NCBI GenBank assembly: GCA_016700155.1
Contig: CP065001.1
Span: 682,001 to 746,000, forward strand
Length of the DNA: 64,000 bases
DNA from: Ignavibacteriales bacterium
GTDB lineage: Bacteria; Bacteroidota; Ignavibacteria; Ignavibacteriales; Ignavibacteriaceae
Direction of reading: 5' to 3'
Each line of letters starts with the position of its first letter. Positions within the stretch are counted from its first letter, which is position 1. A model generated the notes under the pieces. It ran no database searches. It was not told the origin of the DNA and was given only the letters and a program-made list of their open reading frames with translations. The position numbers and the translations under genes were made by a program. Below are positions 54,022 through 61,920 of the stretch, one piece after another.

Positions 54022-54762
54022 GTGGATGCGCATTTGAAAAAAATTGACAAAAGTACTCTTGACGAAATTGTGATGTTAATTGAAAATAATATTCCTTACC
54101 GTGAAATTCTTCGGAAGAATCCAGTGCTAAAAAGCACATCAATGGTAAGCCGAATAAAAAAGATTCATATTGATGGCAAAACCACATCACAAAAAAAACT
54201 AAGTGACAAAACTAAAAGGAAAATTCAACTTGCTGCTGTAGAAAGAAGAGCACTAGAAGAGAGTGATCTAATAGTCAATGGCTATATCGATATTCTTAAG
54301 GCATTCACTTATAGTATTCAGAACCTGGATGAGATACAGCTGTTGCATAAAAAAGGAACTGATGATCTTTATGTCATACTTCAGGAAATTGTTAAAAGAC
54401 TTGATAGATACTTTGATAAAACTGAAATAGACGAAACTGAACAGTTAGATATCAGAACAAAAGTAAATGTAGCAACCCAAAAGATATCGAACTTACATAA
54501 AAATTCCTTACTAAGAATAAAAGCTATAGATGCTATACGTAATCAGTTGGATTCAATCCTAAAATTCAAAATTGAAATTCAAGGTATTGAACAGATAAAT
54601 TATTTAATATCCTCTTTTTTAAGAGGAACTGAGGTTTTATCAGATGAAGAATACTTCAAGTACAAATCAGCAGTCATCAATTTTAATGAGTTTGCAAGAG
54701 TCTTTTTCGATCGATGGGATGCGGGAGTTTACAAGTCCGATTTATCAGCGACAACAGAATAA
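54022..54762 (+). CDS. Terminase small-subunit-like protein
   Basis: The GTG at 54022 is tentative; TTG 54034 is an alternative. The 246-residue protein has an N-terminal helix-turn-helix (residues about 12-45, PYREILRKNPVLKSTSMVSRIKKIHID) and a long alpha-helical C-terminal region with two hydrophobic heptad stretches. Overlap with the next gene, a large-terminase-like protein, and the size and domain layout support a small-terminase-like role in recognising packaging sites. No named family is matched with certainty. Confidence 0.55.
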   Translation: MDAHLKKIDKSTLDEIVMLIENNIPYREILRKNPVLKSTSMVSRIKKIHIDGKTTSQKKLSDKTKRKIQLAAVERRALEESDLIVNGYIDILKAFTYSIQNLDEIQLLHKKGTDDLYVILQEIVKRLDRYFDKTEIDETEQLDIRTKVNVATQKISNLHKNSLLRIKAIDAIRNQLDSILKFKIEIQGIEQINYLISSFLRGTEVLSDEEYFKYKSAVINFNEFARVFFDRWDAGVYKSDLSATTE

Positions 54763-56671
54763 AAAAAAAGAGGCATGGGAAAATTCTGCAAACATAATTA
54801 CAGATAAGAATAGTGATTTCAGAAGAGAAGTCGGTGAGATCGCTGATGTGATCTCATTCGCTACAGATTTTTTAGATCGTCATCCTGGAGAAAAGCAAAA
54901 AGAGGTTTTATGTGCCATCAATGGGGATAGTCCAGGTCAATGGAGTTCAGAATTTCACGAAGTAGTATTGGAAATAGGAATGAAGGGTGGAAAGAACTGG
55001 TTACTTGAGATTGACGCTGCTTATACAATGTATTTCATCGAATGTTTAAGAAATCCTCACGAATACTTTTCAAGGATAACAAAAAGACTATTACCGTATA
55101 CAGTTGATAAGTCATTTGATCTGATAAATATATCAGTTGTGGGAGAAGACCAAGCCAGAAGGGCTTTTTTTGATAGCGTTAAACGAGCACTGAAATTGAC
55201 AATTGATCCAAGAACAAAAGAGAATTGGTTTGAACGTTATGCAAACTTGAAACTGGATTTTGATTTAAAGAAAAAAGAAATTGAATTTCCTACACGGACA
55301 AATGGAGCAGGTGGCATAAGGGCAATGAGTTTTAACAGTACGGCAAGTGCTCCTGAGGGTTTGCATATGTTAAAATTTTATGCTGATGAATTATCCCGAG
55401 CAGATACTAAAATCTCTTATAATGAAGCTGCAAAACTTTATGAGTTGGGTTTATCAAATACTAGTGTATCATTCCCCAATCGGGTTGGAAAAGTCATTGG
55501 ATGGGCTTATCCCAATGATACTGATTATGACTTGACTCATGAACGATTTGAAAAAAGTCAAAGTACAGAATTCATATTTGGAAGGCGATACACTACGTTT
55601 GAATTTAATCCTTCAATCACTAAAGACATGTTGAGAGACAGATATAAAGCTGATCCGGTACAAGCTGAATTACGTTATGAGTGTAAAAAACCAATTTCCA
55701 AATTCAACTTTTATCAACCACACTCAGACTCGATTAAAGATGCAATTTCATCATCCATCACTAATACTGTAGTCTATAAGCCAGTTTATATTCAGAAAAT
55801 TGTTCAGGAAAAAAAATATAATTTTAGCAGTATTGAGTTTTTAAGTATTGCTGGTGATAGAAAAGAGCGGTGTTTTGCTATCGATTCAAGTATTACTCAT
55901 GATAGATTTGTAATTATGGGTGGATATAATGAAACAATTGATGTTAGAAAGATGGAGTTGTTTATTGGTGATACAATGGAAGTAATTGTAACAAATAAAA
56001 AACCAATTATCGATACCATAATTGTAATCGAACCTCAGGATTGTTTTCCAATTGGGTATTTAGAAATTGGGCAAATACTTAGTCAACTATTAAAAGCATT
56101 CCCAAATATTAAGAGCATTAATAGTGATCATTTCCAGAATGAAAAGTTACGCGCCGAGATATTAGCAAAGGGGATTGCTTCTAATACTTATTTTTTTAGT
56201 AGGGCAGTACAAATGAGATTATTCATGAAACTTAGATGGAATGTATGGAATAGAAATATAGAAATTTGTAATGACGTCGCTCCTGGACATAAAGTAAAAA
56301 TTGGAAGTAACCAAATATCCTTAGCGGATTTGTGGGTACTTGAAGGTGAGAAATTGATTAAAGATGGAGATCGAATAGATCATCCGAAAGATTTTAGCAA
56401 AGATCTTCAGGATGTAACCGCCATACTTAATCAGGATTTATTAAATCTTGAAGTATCGAATTCATGTGTATACTATGGAAATATTGATTTATTAGAAGAG
56501 CGGAAATTATTAGAATTAGCTGAGAGATATCTTGATTTAAGGTATCCATATGATAGTGAAGGTGAACTGTCGAAGAAAGAAATCCGGGAAATAATGATAA
56601 AAAAATTAGGGATGAGTGAAACCCAAATCATTAAACTCGAAGATTTCTGTAAAGAAGAATATGGAATATAA
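54644..56671 (+). CDS. Terminase large-subunit-like ATPase-nuclease
   Basis: This 675-residue protein (longest start; ATGs at 54686 and 54719 would be less overlapping) has a variant Walker A G-M-K-G-G-K-N at 112-118. Walker B is L-K-F-Y-A-D-E with Asp248/Glu249. A nuclease-type acidic pair is F-A-I-D-S-S-I-T-H-D (Asp414, Asp420). The order ATPase then RNase H-like nuclease is the large-terminase layout. With no capsid, portal or tail gene next to it, it may serve a phage satellite or a decayed prophage. It overlaps the preceding gene by 119 bases. Confidence 0.7.
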   Translation: MKNTSSTNQQSSILMSLQESFSIDGMREFTSPIYQRQQNKKKEAWENSANIITDKNSDFRREVGEIADVISFATDFLDRHPGEKQKEVLCAINGDSPGQWSSEFHEVVLEIGMKGGKNWLLEIDAAYTMYFIECLRNPHEYFSRITKRLLPYTVDKSFDLINISVVGEDQARRAFFDSVKRALKLTIDPRTKENWFERYANLKLDFDLKKKEIEFPTRTNGAGGIRAMSFNSTASAPEGLHMLKFYADELSRADTKISYNEAAKLYELGLSNTSVSFPNRVGKVIGWAYPNDTDYDLTHERFEKSQSTEFIFGRRYTTFEFNPSITKDMLRDRYKADPVQAELRYECKKPISKFNFYQPHSDSIKDAISSSITNTVVYKPVYIQKIVQEKKYNFSSIEFLSIAGDRKERCFAIDSSITHDRFVIMGGYNETIDVRKMELFIGDTMEVIVTNKKPIIDTIIVIEPQDCFPIGYLEIGQILSQLLKAFPNIKSINSDHFQNEKLRAEILAKGIASNTYFFSRAVQMRLFMKLRWNVWNRNIEICNDVAPGHKVKIGSNQISLADLWVLEGEKLIKDGDRIDHPKDFSKDLQDVTAILNQDLLNLEVSNSCVYYGNIDLLEERKLLELAERYLDLRYPYDSEGELSKKEIREIMIKKLGMSETQIIKLEDFCKEEYGI

Positions 56672-57236
56672 ATTGTTAGAACAAGTTTAGAACAGGGACA
56701 AGTTAAACTGGAACATATCTTATATATGGAATAGAACATTGCTTCGTAAGCGAATGGTTTAAGGCAGATAATTGAACAATGCTTCCCCTGATTCTGATTA
56801 AAGTATCAAATATTATAATTGGCACTATTTACATCTGAACCTTTTTGATTGGATCTTATCAAAATTTTTTTCATTCGAATCGGTTATACCTTAATAGGGC
56901 TATTGAAGTTAAACTAACTTGTGAACAAGATTCTGGATGTGATCAATATAGTGTCTGAGTTAAAGATCAATACAATTGATCTGTATTTAAAAAAGTTAAG
57001 CTGGAAACGAAGGATCCGGGGAAGGGAAGTGAGAATTCGGGAGGGAAGAATTTTGCTAAGGAGTGGTGAACATTAATTATGAATTATGAGTTTTGAGTTA
57101 TGAATGAAATAATAGTGTGTCTCACTGAGTTTGTCGAGGTGTGACAATTGCAATGACCTAAGCTGAAGTGAAGAATGCCAGCTGAACAATGAGAGCAGTT
57201 AAACAATTTATGGCGCTGCAGATTTCTTCCCGGAAG
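56672..57236. other. Intergenic region with a REP-like sequence
   Basis: These 565 bases hold no gene I can support. A dispersed-repeat-like stretch at 57114-57145 (CACTGAGTTTGTCGAGGTGTG) resembles the CTGAGCTTGTCGAAG family of repeats common in Bacteroidota; its outer arms GTC-CAC/GTG-GAC can pair. A run of ATTATGAGTTTTGAGTTATGAAT just before it is another common dispersed sequence. Confidence 0.5.
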
Positions 57237-57458
57237 TTATGAAAAGAAATTTGTGGATGACAGCACCAGTGGTTTGCAAACGTTACAAGACTCATATTTT
57301 TTTACAGCTTCCTTTAGATCAATGGCACTGCTGTTATTCCCTCTATTCACACATGTTTCAGTATGATATTTTTTACCTGAAGGTGTAATATAAACTGTTT
57401 TAGAAAAAAGCTGTATGGTGAGAAGTCCCCAGACTAAGAAGAACAGTGCCTGCCTCAT
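57237..57458 (-). CDS. Small secreted cysteine-containing protein
   Basis: This 73-residue precursor has a signal peptide (MRQALFFLVWGLLTIQLFSKT). The mature part has Y-I-T-P-S-G-K-K-Y-H-T-E-T-C...A-I-D-L-K-E-A-V...C-N-V-C-K-P. The Y-H-x-x-x-C...C-x-x-C-x-P pattern resembles a small metal-binding module often seen at the ends of secreted nucleases, here on its own. A GGAG Shine-Dalgarno lies eight bases before the ATG. Its function is unknown. Confidence 0.75.
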   Translation of the reverse strand: MRQALFFLVWGLLTIQLFSKTVYITPSGKKYHTETCVNRGNNSSAIDLKEAVKKYESCNVCKPLVLSSTNFFS

Positions 57459-57681
57459 ATTCTATCTCCAAAATATTTCTGTAAAGTTAGGAAAGTAAAT
57501 GTTAACATTTTTTTGCGGATATTTCTTTTTTTTCAAAATCTGTTTACCTTGCTAATAAGAAAGAGAGTAGTATCTGGCGAACAAATGTTCCATTCGAATT
57601 TTATCCGGGAAATGAAACCGGATTTCTGGAATCCAGATCTACTCTCCTTTGGCTACTATTCAGGAAATGATCCGAATAGTT

Positions 57682-57885
57682 TTACTTCTTTCTGTTATAG
57701 GGCGATTGATTTACAGGTTTTAATGAAATATTATTTTCACTTGCCTTTGTTCTCACAGCATCTTCTGTTCTGCCAAGCTTTAAACCAATTATTCTCGTTG
57801 GAGTATTTTGATTAGCTAAAGTTTGGATTTGTTGAATTTGACCTGGAGTCCAAGGTTTACCTGAATTACGATTATATTTTGTCAT
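57682..57885 (-). CDS. Small SANT/Myb-like DNA-binding protein
   Basis: This 67-residue basic protein reads M-T-K-Y-N-R-N-S-G-K-P-W-T-P-G-Q-I-Q-Q-I and I-G-L-K-L-G-R-T-E-D-A-V-R-T-K-A-S-E. The W-T-x-x-Q...L...T...I...L-G-R-T-x-x-A-V pattern is a short SANT/Myb-type helix-turn-helix, common in Bacteroidota genomes and mobile elements. A plus-strand reading over the same bases is a shadow. A regulatory role is likely but unproven. Confidence 0.78.
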   Translation of the reverse strand: MTKYNRNSGKPWTPGQIQQIQTLANQNTPTRIIGLKLGRTEDAVRTKASENNISLKPVNQSPYNRKK

Positions 57886-58072
57886 TTTAATTCCATTTGA
57901 TAATTAATAGAAATATAACTTTGTTTTCAAAGAAATTATCAAAATCAAGTTTTCTCATCTCCATTTTCTAAAATTTTTTGATTGACTTCTAAGCTGGAAG
58001 GATTTATCTTGCCCACAACAAAAAGAGTCCTTGAACAAGATTGATCCGACCGGTCAATTATAATTTGGACTT

Positions 58073-58105
58073 AAACCCATATAGAGTACCAGTCTATGTG
58101 GGTTT
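58073..58105 (+). terminator. Terminator-like long hairpin
   Basis: AAACCCATATAG (58073-58084) pairs with CTATGTGGGTTT (58094-58105) with one wobble and is followed by a T-rich run. Outer bases GGACTT and AAGTCC (58067-58072, 58115-58120) extend the fold. No coding gene precedes it on the plus strand. Confidence 0.6.
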
Positions 58106-58554
58106 TTCTTTTTCAAGTCCTAACTTATTTAAAAGAACTTTTTCAAGATCAAAAACTTTGACTTAATTTGTAATAATTTTTCTAAAATGCAAAGTTAATT
58201 TTCGCATGAAGAAAAAAATATTTTTTTGTTCATTCACTTGTATTAATCCGAAATTAATTTTATAAAAATTTTCACCAGAGCTATTAAAAAATTTTAGTTG
58301 TCAGATTTAACTTTATTAACGGGATAATCATAAATTTCTACAACTGAATTCTACAGTTTATGTAATAGTTTTCAATTATATAATCACAGTGAACTAAAAT
58401 TCTGATGTAAATAATGGATGGATCAACAAATTAGATTTGCTTAACAAGCACCACCGGCATTTCATTGACAAGTGAAAAAGTTATTGAAGTATCGGGGTTA
58501 AGTAAAAAATTTAAAGCGGATTCAGTTTTGGGACAGGTTAGTAAGACAATGGAT

Positions 58555-58585
58555 GCCCGTAACGCCGGGCAGGAACGTTACGGGC
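58555..58585 (+). terminator. Terminator-like hairpin in a gene-free stretch
   Basis: GCCCGTAACG (58555-58564) pairs perfectly with CGTTACGGGC (58576-58585), followed by TGGGGGTTTTT. No gene precedes it, so it may end an unidentified small RNA or be a phage remnant. Confidence 0.6.
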
Positions 58586-58803
58586 TGGGGGTTTTTCCAG
58601 GTAATTTTTAACGATTGTCTGCAGTACAATCAATTACTACACGAAAACTAAATCAAAGTTGTCGAATTGTCAATAAATTTCAAGTGCTGGTAAGTGTACT
58701 TACAGTATCTCACATAAAAATAATCTTATAAATGTCAACGGAGTTTTACTCCGTACCATCTTTCATAACTGCTATTCATTTTTGCTCACACTAAGAGAGC
58801 AAT

Positions 58804-59082
58804 ATGAATATCACATCACAAAAATTATTCGCAGGCGCAAGCTGGAACTGGATTGAGGATCTTTCCGAATATCTCGCACCTGAATTTACTCTCAAAATTT
58901 TTCTCAAACTTCGCAATAACCAAACCATTGAACTGACTGGAACCGCTGAAGGATCAACTCACAAGTTTACAGTCAACTCTGCAACCACAAACATTCCCAA
59001 CGGAAAATAATCATACCAGGCACAGGCATTCAAGAATAATGAAATGAGTCTTGTTGATTTGAAAATTTATGTTAAAAAATGA
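58804..59082 (+). pseudogene. Phage structural-like gene with in-frame stop
   Basis: The first 68 codons (ATG 58804) read M-N-I-T-S-Q-K-L-F-A-G-A-S-W-N-W-I-E-D-L-S-E-Y-L-A-P-E-F-T-L. This pattern resembles small phage head-tail proteins that open with F-x-A-G-D-x-W-x-W and W-T-L. A TAA at 59008-59010 interrupts the frame. The same frame then continues S-Y-Q-A-Q-A-F-K-N-N-E-M-S-L-V-D-L-K-I-Y-V-K-K to a TGA at 59080-59082. A one-codon nonsense change is the simplest explanation, though a sequencing error or a genuine short protein is possible. Confidence 0.6.
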
Positions 59083-59725
59083 TATAAGTATTTAAGTTTT
59101 GACTTAGAAATTTCTTTCTGCTGTGTGAAAAACGTGTGAATAATGTTTGATAACAAGGCTAAGTTCTTTTCATATAAATATTATCCTCCAGTGGGACCGA
59201 GTCCTGTCTCCTCTAAAATTTTATTTTCTTTCAGCTTTTATATCAAATATTTATTTATTTGATGAATGGGTATATCCACCAAATTTCAGGAGATATGAAC
59301 ATAATTGTGAACGAGTTTATTCTTAGTGCCAATTTCGGTCATCTAACTATCAAAAAGCTAATAACCAAAACGATTAGAGAGTTTAAACATAACTACATTG
59401 TACCCAACCAATTCACTTCCCAGATTCGTAAATTTGATCAGTTCAATTATACACTGAGTCACTGATTTAATCTTCCTATCCAGCAACAAATATTACTCAA
59501 CCATCCTTGCTCATTCATCTGATTAAAAAACAGACGCTAAATTGGATTCGATCTTTCTATTAAGACTTTCAAAATCGAGTTCAATAATATCAAGTATTAA
59601 ATATTTTTTTCGATAATAATTTTTTTTAATCAAAGTTATAGGATAGAACTGATATTTTGTTTGTTAATAAAATTATCTAAGTTATTACAGCGGTACTTTT
59701 ACTTAATTAAACAGGGAGAACAAAA
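59083..59725. other. Intergenic region around the probable island end
   Basis: The region contains the GTGTGAA pair (59123-59140) and the sequence CCTCCAGTGGGACCGAG at 59185, which looks like the end of an RNA gene or an attachment core. The rest is AT-rich up to the promoter of the T9SS cargo gene. A 68-codon reading frame at 59259-59465 has no recognisable homology and no Shine-Dalgarno; I do not count it. Confidence 0.45.
59123..59140. repeat. Two GTGTGAA units at 11-bp spacing
   Basis: GTGTGAA occurs at 59123 and 59134, one helical turn apart and in the same orientation as the three GTGTGTGAAAT units upstream of the integrase. This could be the second arm-site set of the island's recombinase. 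Confidence 0.55.
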
Positions 59726-60775
59726 ATGTCACCATTCCAAAAGTACTTCCGTACAATTTCATTTATTATTGTTCTTTTCAGCTTTTACATAAATCTTTAT
59801 TCACAGGTTACACTGGCATCGGAATCATTCACAAGTTTATTTACTCCCGGTAGTTTCCATTATTATACCGGAGTTGAAGGAAATATTAATATCGGGCAAA
59901 GAGGCGGACCAAATATCTATGATTTCAGTTCAGTTAGTTTGTCGAATCTGAATGTTTCATACAATTACTTAGTCAGTACATTACCGTTGTTAGCGCAGCA
60001 TTATCCTTCTGATGCTGTTGCATTTGGCGAAAGTGAAACAACAATAGAAAAAAATCCTGTGTTCTATATTGTTAATGACACAGTGTATGTCGCGGGTGAA
60101 GCCTCACTGATTCCGGATGTAAAATTTGTACACTACGTTCCCTTTGAGATAGCCGCCATATTTCCCGCCACTTACGGTTCTTCGTTCAGTCAGCAGATCG
60201 AAAAGTATGACACGACTTTTAACGGTTCAGGCGGAGTCATATCAACAAATTATTCAACGAGTTTTGAAGAGACTGTAATAGATGGTTACGGAACGTTAGT
60301 TTTGCAATCAGGCTCGTATCAGTGTCTTAGGATTAAAAAAATTCACAACGGTTATGGCGACAAAGAATATATATATCTTTGTAACGAAGGTGCTTTTGTT
60401 GGTGTTGGCGGAGTTGATATTTCAGCACCCGACACTGGCTATGTAAATGGCGGCTGCCAGGTTTTATTAAAACCGGGTCTGGTAGATGTGAATGATAATG
60501 TGCTTGAGTTAAATGATTTCAAACTGGAACAGAATTATCCAAATCCTTTCAACCCTACAACAAAGATTGCATTTACAATCCCTGAAGAAAGCAGAGTAAG
60601 GATAACTATATATGATTTACTTGGTAATGAAGTATTAAGATTACTTGATGAACAAAAGCCGCGAGGCAGTCATACAATAGATGTAAACGCCTCTGAACTT
60701 TCATCAGGTGTTTACCTTTACAGGTTGAAAGCCGGAAAATTTATACAGACAATGAAGATGATACTACTGAAATAA
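59726..60775 (+). CDS. Secreted protein with type IX sorting domain
   Basis: The 349-residue product has a signal peptide (FHFIIVLFSFYINLYSQ-like, about residues 10-27) and ends in a T9SS type A sorting domain: L-E-Q-N-Y-P-N-P-F-N-P-T-T-K-I-A-F near residue 267 and F-I-Q-T-M-K-M-I-L-L-K at the end. The central 240 residues are a beta-rich unknown domain. A GGGAG Shine-Dalgarno lies eight bases before the ATG. The product is likely exported to the cell surface. It marks the return of chromosomal-type genes after the island. Confidence 0.88.
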   Translation: MSPFQKYFRTISFIIVLFSFYINLYSQVTLASESFTSLFTPGSFHYYTGVEGNINIGQRGGPNIYDFSSVSLSNLNVSYNYLVSTLPLLAQHYPSDAVAFGESETTIEKNPVFYIVNDTVYVAGEASLIPDVKFVHYVPFEIAAIFPATYGSSFSQQIEKYDTTFNGSGGVISTNYSTSFEETVIDGYGTLVLQSGSYQCLRIKKIHNGYGDKEYIYLCNEGAFVGVGGVDISAPDTGYVNGGCQVLLKPGLVDVNDNVLELNDFKLEQNYPNPFNPTTKIAFTIPEESRVRITIYDLLGNEVLRLLDEQKPRGSHTIDVNASELSSGVYLYRLKAGKFIQTMKMILLK

Positions 60776-60869
60776 AAGATTGACAGTAGTTAAACTTTGA
60801 ATTATTTTATTCACGGTGATTGTTATTGAGAGTACGCTTTCAACATCGTCTGCAGAATTACTAACCCCC

Positions 60870-60909
60870 AGCCTGATGTGTCCTGCCCGCGCATCAGGCT
60901 ATTTTTTTT
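60870..60909 (+). terminator. Terminator hairpin after the T9SS cargo gene
   Basis: AGCCTGATG (60870-60878) pairs with CATCAGGCT (60892-60900), followed by ATTTTTTTTC. It may end the T9SS cargo transcript and the partial repeat unit. Confidence 0.85.
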
Positions 60910-61002
60910 CTTGGAATCTGTTTTCCCTGGATTTAATTTCCCTTTGTAATTCTACAATCCCACAACAAACTGACTAAATCAAGTAGAATTACGAAAACTT
61001 CT

Positions 61003-61038
61003 GACCCGAAGTGTTAAAGCCCGCTTCGGGTCACTTTT
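61003..61038 (+). terminator. Terminator of repeat unit 1
   Basis: GACCCGAAG (61003-61011) with CTTCGGGTC (61024-61032), then ACTTTTTTG. A strong intrinsic terminator. Confidence 0.85.
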
Positions 61039-61138
61039 TTGTTGGAACAAATTTTTATTTGATTTAATTTTGATATGTAATTCTACGCGCCCACCACTTT
61101 GTGACTAAAATTCAAGTAGAATTGCAAGATACCCCTTA

Positions 61139-61167
61139 GCCCGAGGTGTACTTCCCGCACCTCGGGC
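61139..61167 (+). terminator. Terminator-like hairpin of repeat unit 2
   Basis: GCCCGAGGTG (61139-61148) with CACCTCGGGC (61158-61167), a perfect ten-base stem. No T run follows, so it may be a structural hairpin rather than an efficient terminator. Confidence 0.7.
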
Positions 61168-61242
61168 CACACTCTTCCATACTATCGATGTGGTTATACT
61201 TTTTTGATTTATTCCTTTATCTTTCTGTAAACTTTAATCAGG

Positions 61243-61332
61243 ATGAAGAAGAACAATCTTGAAATAATTTTAATCATTGTTGTTATCGGGCTAATTCTAT
61301 TGGGCTTAGGAAAATTATTTTCACTTTTCTAA
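61243..61332 (+). CDS. 29-residue single-pass membrane peptide (possible)
   Basis: The reading frame M-K-K-N-N-L-E-I-I-L-I-I-V-V-I-G-L-I-L-L has a basic-polar start and one clear membrane helix of about 20 residues, and ends in K-L-F-S-L-F. The Shine-Dalgarno is poor (CAGG touching the ATG). Composition is unlike random AT-rich sequence, so a small membrane protein is plausible. Confidence 0.4.
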   Translation: MKKNNLEIILIIVVIGLILLGLGKLFSLF

Positions 61333-61397
61333 TGGATTATTCCTAAACTTTTCAGATGTTTAATTCGACTATCAGAAACGGTATGGTATATCTATCT

Positions 61398-61679
61398 ATG
61401 AACTGGTACTCGATAAAACTTACACATAAACAGATTGAACGTGGTTGTGATAAAAAAATAATTGATGAATTCAGAAATCTGTATATCCGTCTGAATATCA
61501 AAGAAGGAATGGCTTTATACAGAGACAATCATAAATTGCATCATTACCAGTATTACTACTTCAGAGTACCTGACAGCTTTCCATTTGATCCATTAAAAAT
61601 ATTTTCACACAATGCTGAAGTTAACAGAACTTTTCCTCCGGCTATTATGATGCTTGAGCCAATTGAAGGGGACTATTAA
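61398..61679 (+). CDS. Small protein, paralogue 1
   Basis: I start at ATG 61398 (M-N-W-Y-S-I-K-L-T), giving 93 residues, because that aligns with the start of the paralogue at 61921; earlier ATGs at 61356 and 61383 are in frame and cannot be excluded, and no good Shine-Dalgarno decides. The protein is soluble, with a conserved aromatic centre (H-Y-Q-Y-Y-Y-F-R-V-P-D-S-F). A terminator lies 65 bases downstream. Function unknown; the aligned paralogue shares the W-Y-x-I, L-Y, F/Y-Y-x-x-x-P-D pattern. Confidence 0.7.
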   Translation: MNWYSIKLTHKQIERGCDKKIIDEFRNLYIRLNIKEGMALYRDNHKLHHYQYYYFRVPDSFPFDPLKIFSHNAEVNRTFPPAIMMLEPIEGDY

Positions 61680-61743
61680 CTAAACAATAATATTTTCGAT
61701 AATGAATTGCTGACTTTTCGTTTATCGTCAGTGCTATTTACAT

Positions 61744-61774
61744 AACCCGGATGTTTCCCGTGTCCGGGTTTTTT
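61744..61774 (+). terminator. Terminator after small paralogue 1
   Basis: AACCCGGA (61744-61751) pairs with TCCGGGTT (61763-61770) with an 11-base loop, followed by six T. Confidence 0.88.
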
Positions 61775-61920
61775 GTTGTGGTAAAAATCCTACATCAGAA
61801 TCATAATTCTTCTTATATACAATTCAAAAAGTTCTTGCGATTATTAAACAGTCAATTTCGATAAACTGGATATTAATCTGGGGATTAGTCAACAGTTTTA
61901 TTAATAAGGTCAGGAAAAGA

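Larger units (their letters stand above)
57886..58803. other. Gene-free region with several hairpins
   Basis: No reading frame here is convincing over 918 bases. It carries the terminators at 58073-58105 and 58555-58585, a perfect hairpin ACGGAGT-TTT-ACTCCGT at 58738-58754, and a six-base palindrome GTAAGT-GT-ACTTAC near 58691. The density of hairpins suggests small untranslated transcripts or decayed phage sequence. Confidence 0.45.
32734..59190. mobile_element. Putative genomic island integrated at ssrA
   Basis: The left end is set at the last base of ssrA, a well-known target of tyrosine recombinases. An integrase gene begins 215 bp in. Contents are a receptor/regulator pair, a defence cluster, a phage-like replication and terminase module, and a decayed phage gene. 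The right end is tentative. GTGTGAA motifs at 11-bp spacing appear at 59123-59140, as they do at the left end. A CCTCCA, the same six bases as the end of ssrA (32728-32733), is at 59185-59190. No longer direct repeat was found by eye, so the right border could lie elsewhere. Confidence 0.5.
60815..61167. repeat. Tandem ~131-bp structured repeats (putative small RNAs)
   Basis: Two units, starting at 60946 and 61077, share the layout of stem 1 (GTAATTCTAC with GTAGAATTAC or GTAGAATTGC), a 27-29-base loop with the conserved words CCCAC and TGACTAAA, and a GC-rich second hairpin. A partial unit with GCAGAATTAC lies 131 bp before (60852). The second hairpins differ in sequence but keep pairing. 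No protein-coding frame runs through them, so they look like tandem small RNA genes. Confidence 0.6.

Noticed and set aside
57513..57815. 100-codon plus-strand frame overlapping the SANT-like gene
   Set aside because: It has no family features, and the minus-strand 67-codon frame has recognisable SANT-like sequence on the same bases.
59259..59465. 68-codon frame in the intergenic region
   Set aside because: No Shine-Dalgarno, no recognisable homology, AT-rich low-quality sequence; listed only inside the region note.
61139..61167. CCCGCACCTC matching part of the ssrA 3' end, as a possible right attachment site
   Set aside because: It is an arm of a local hairpin and the match is short; it does not extend into flanking ssrA bases.
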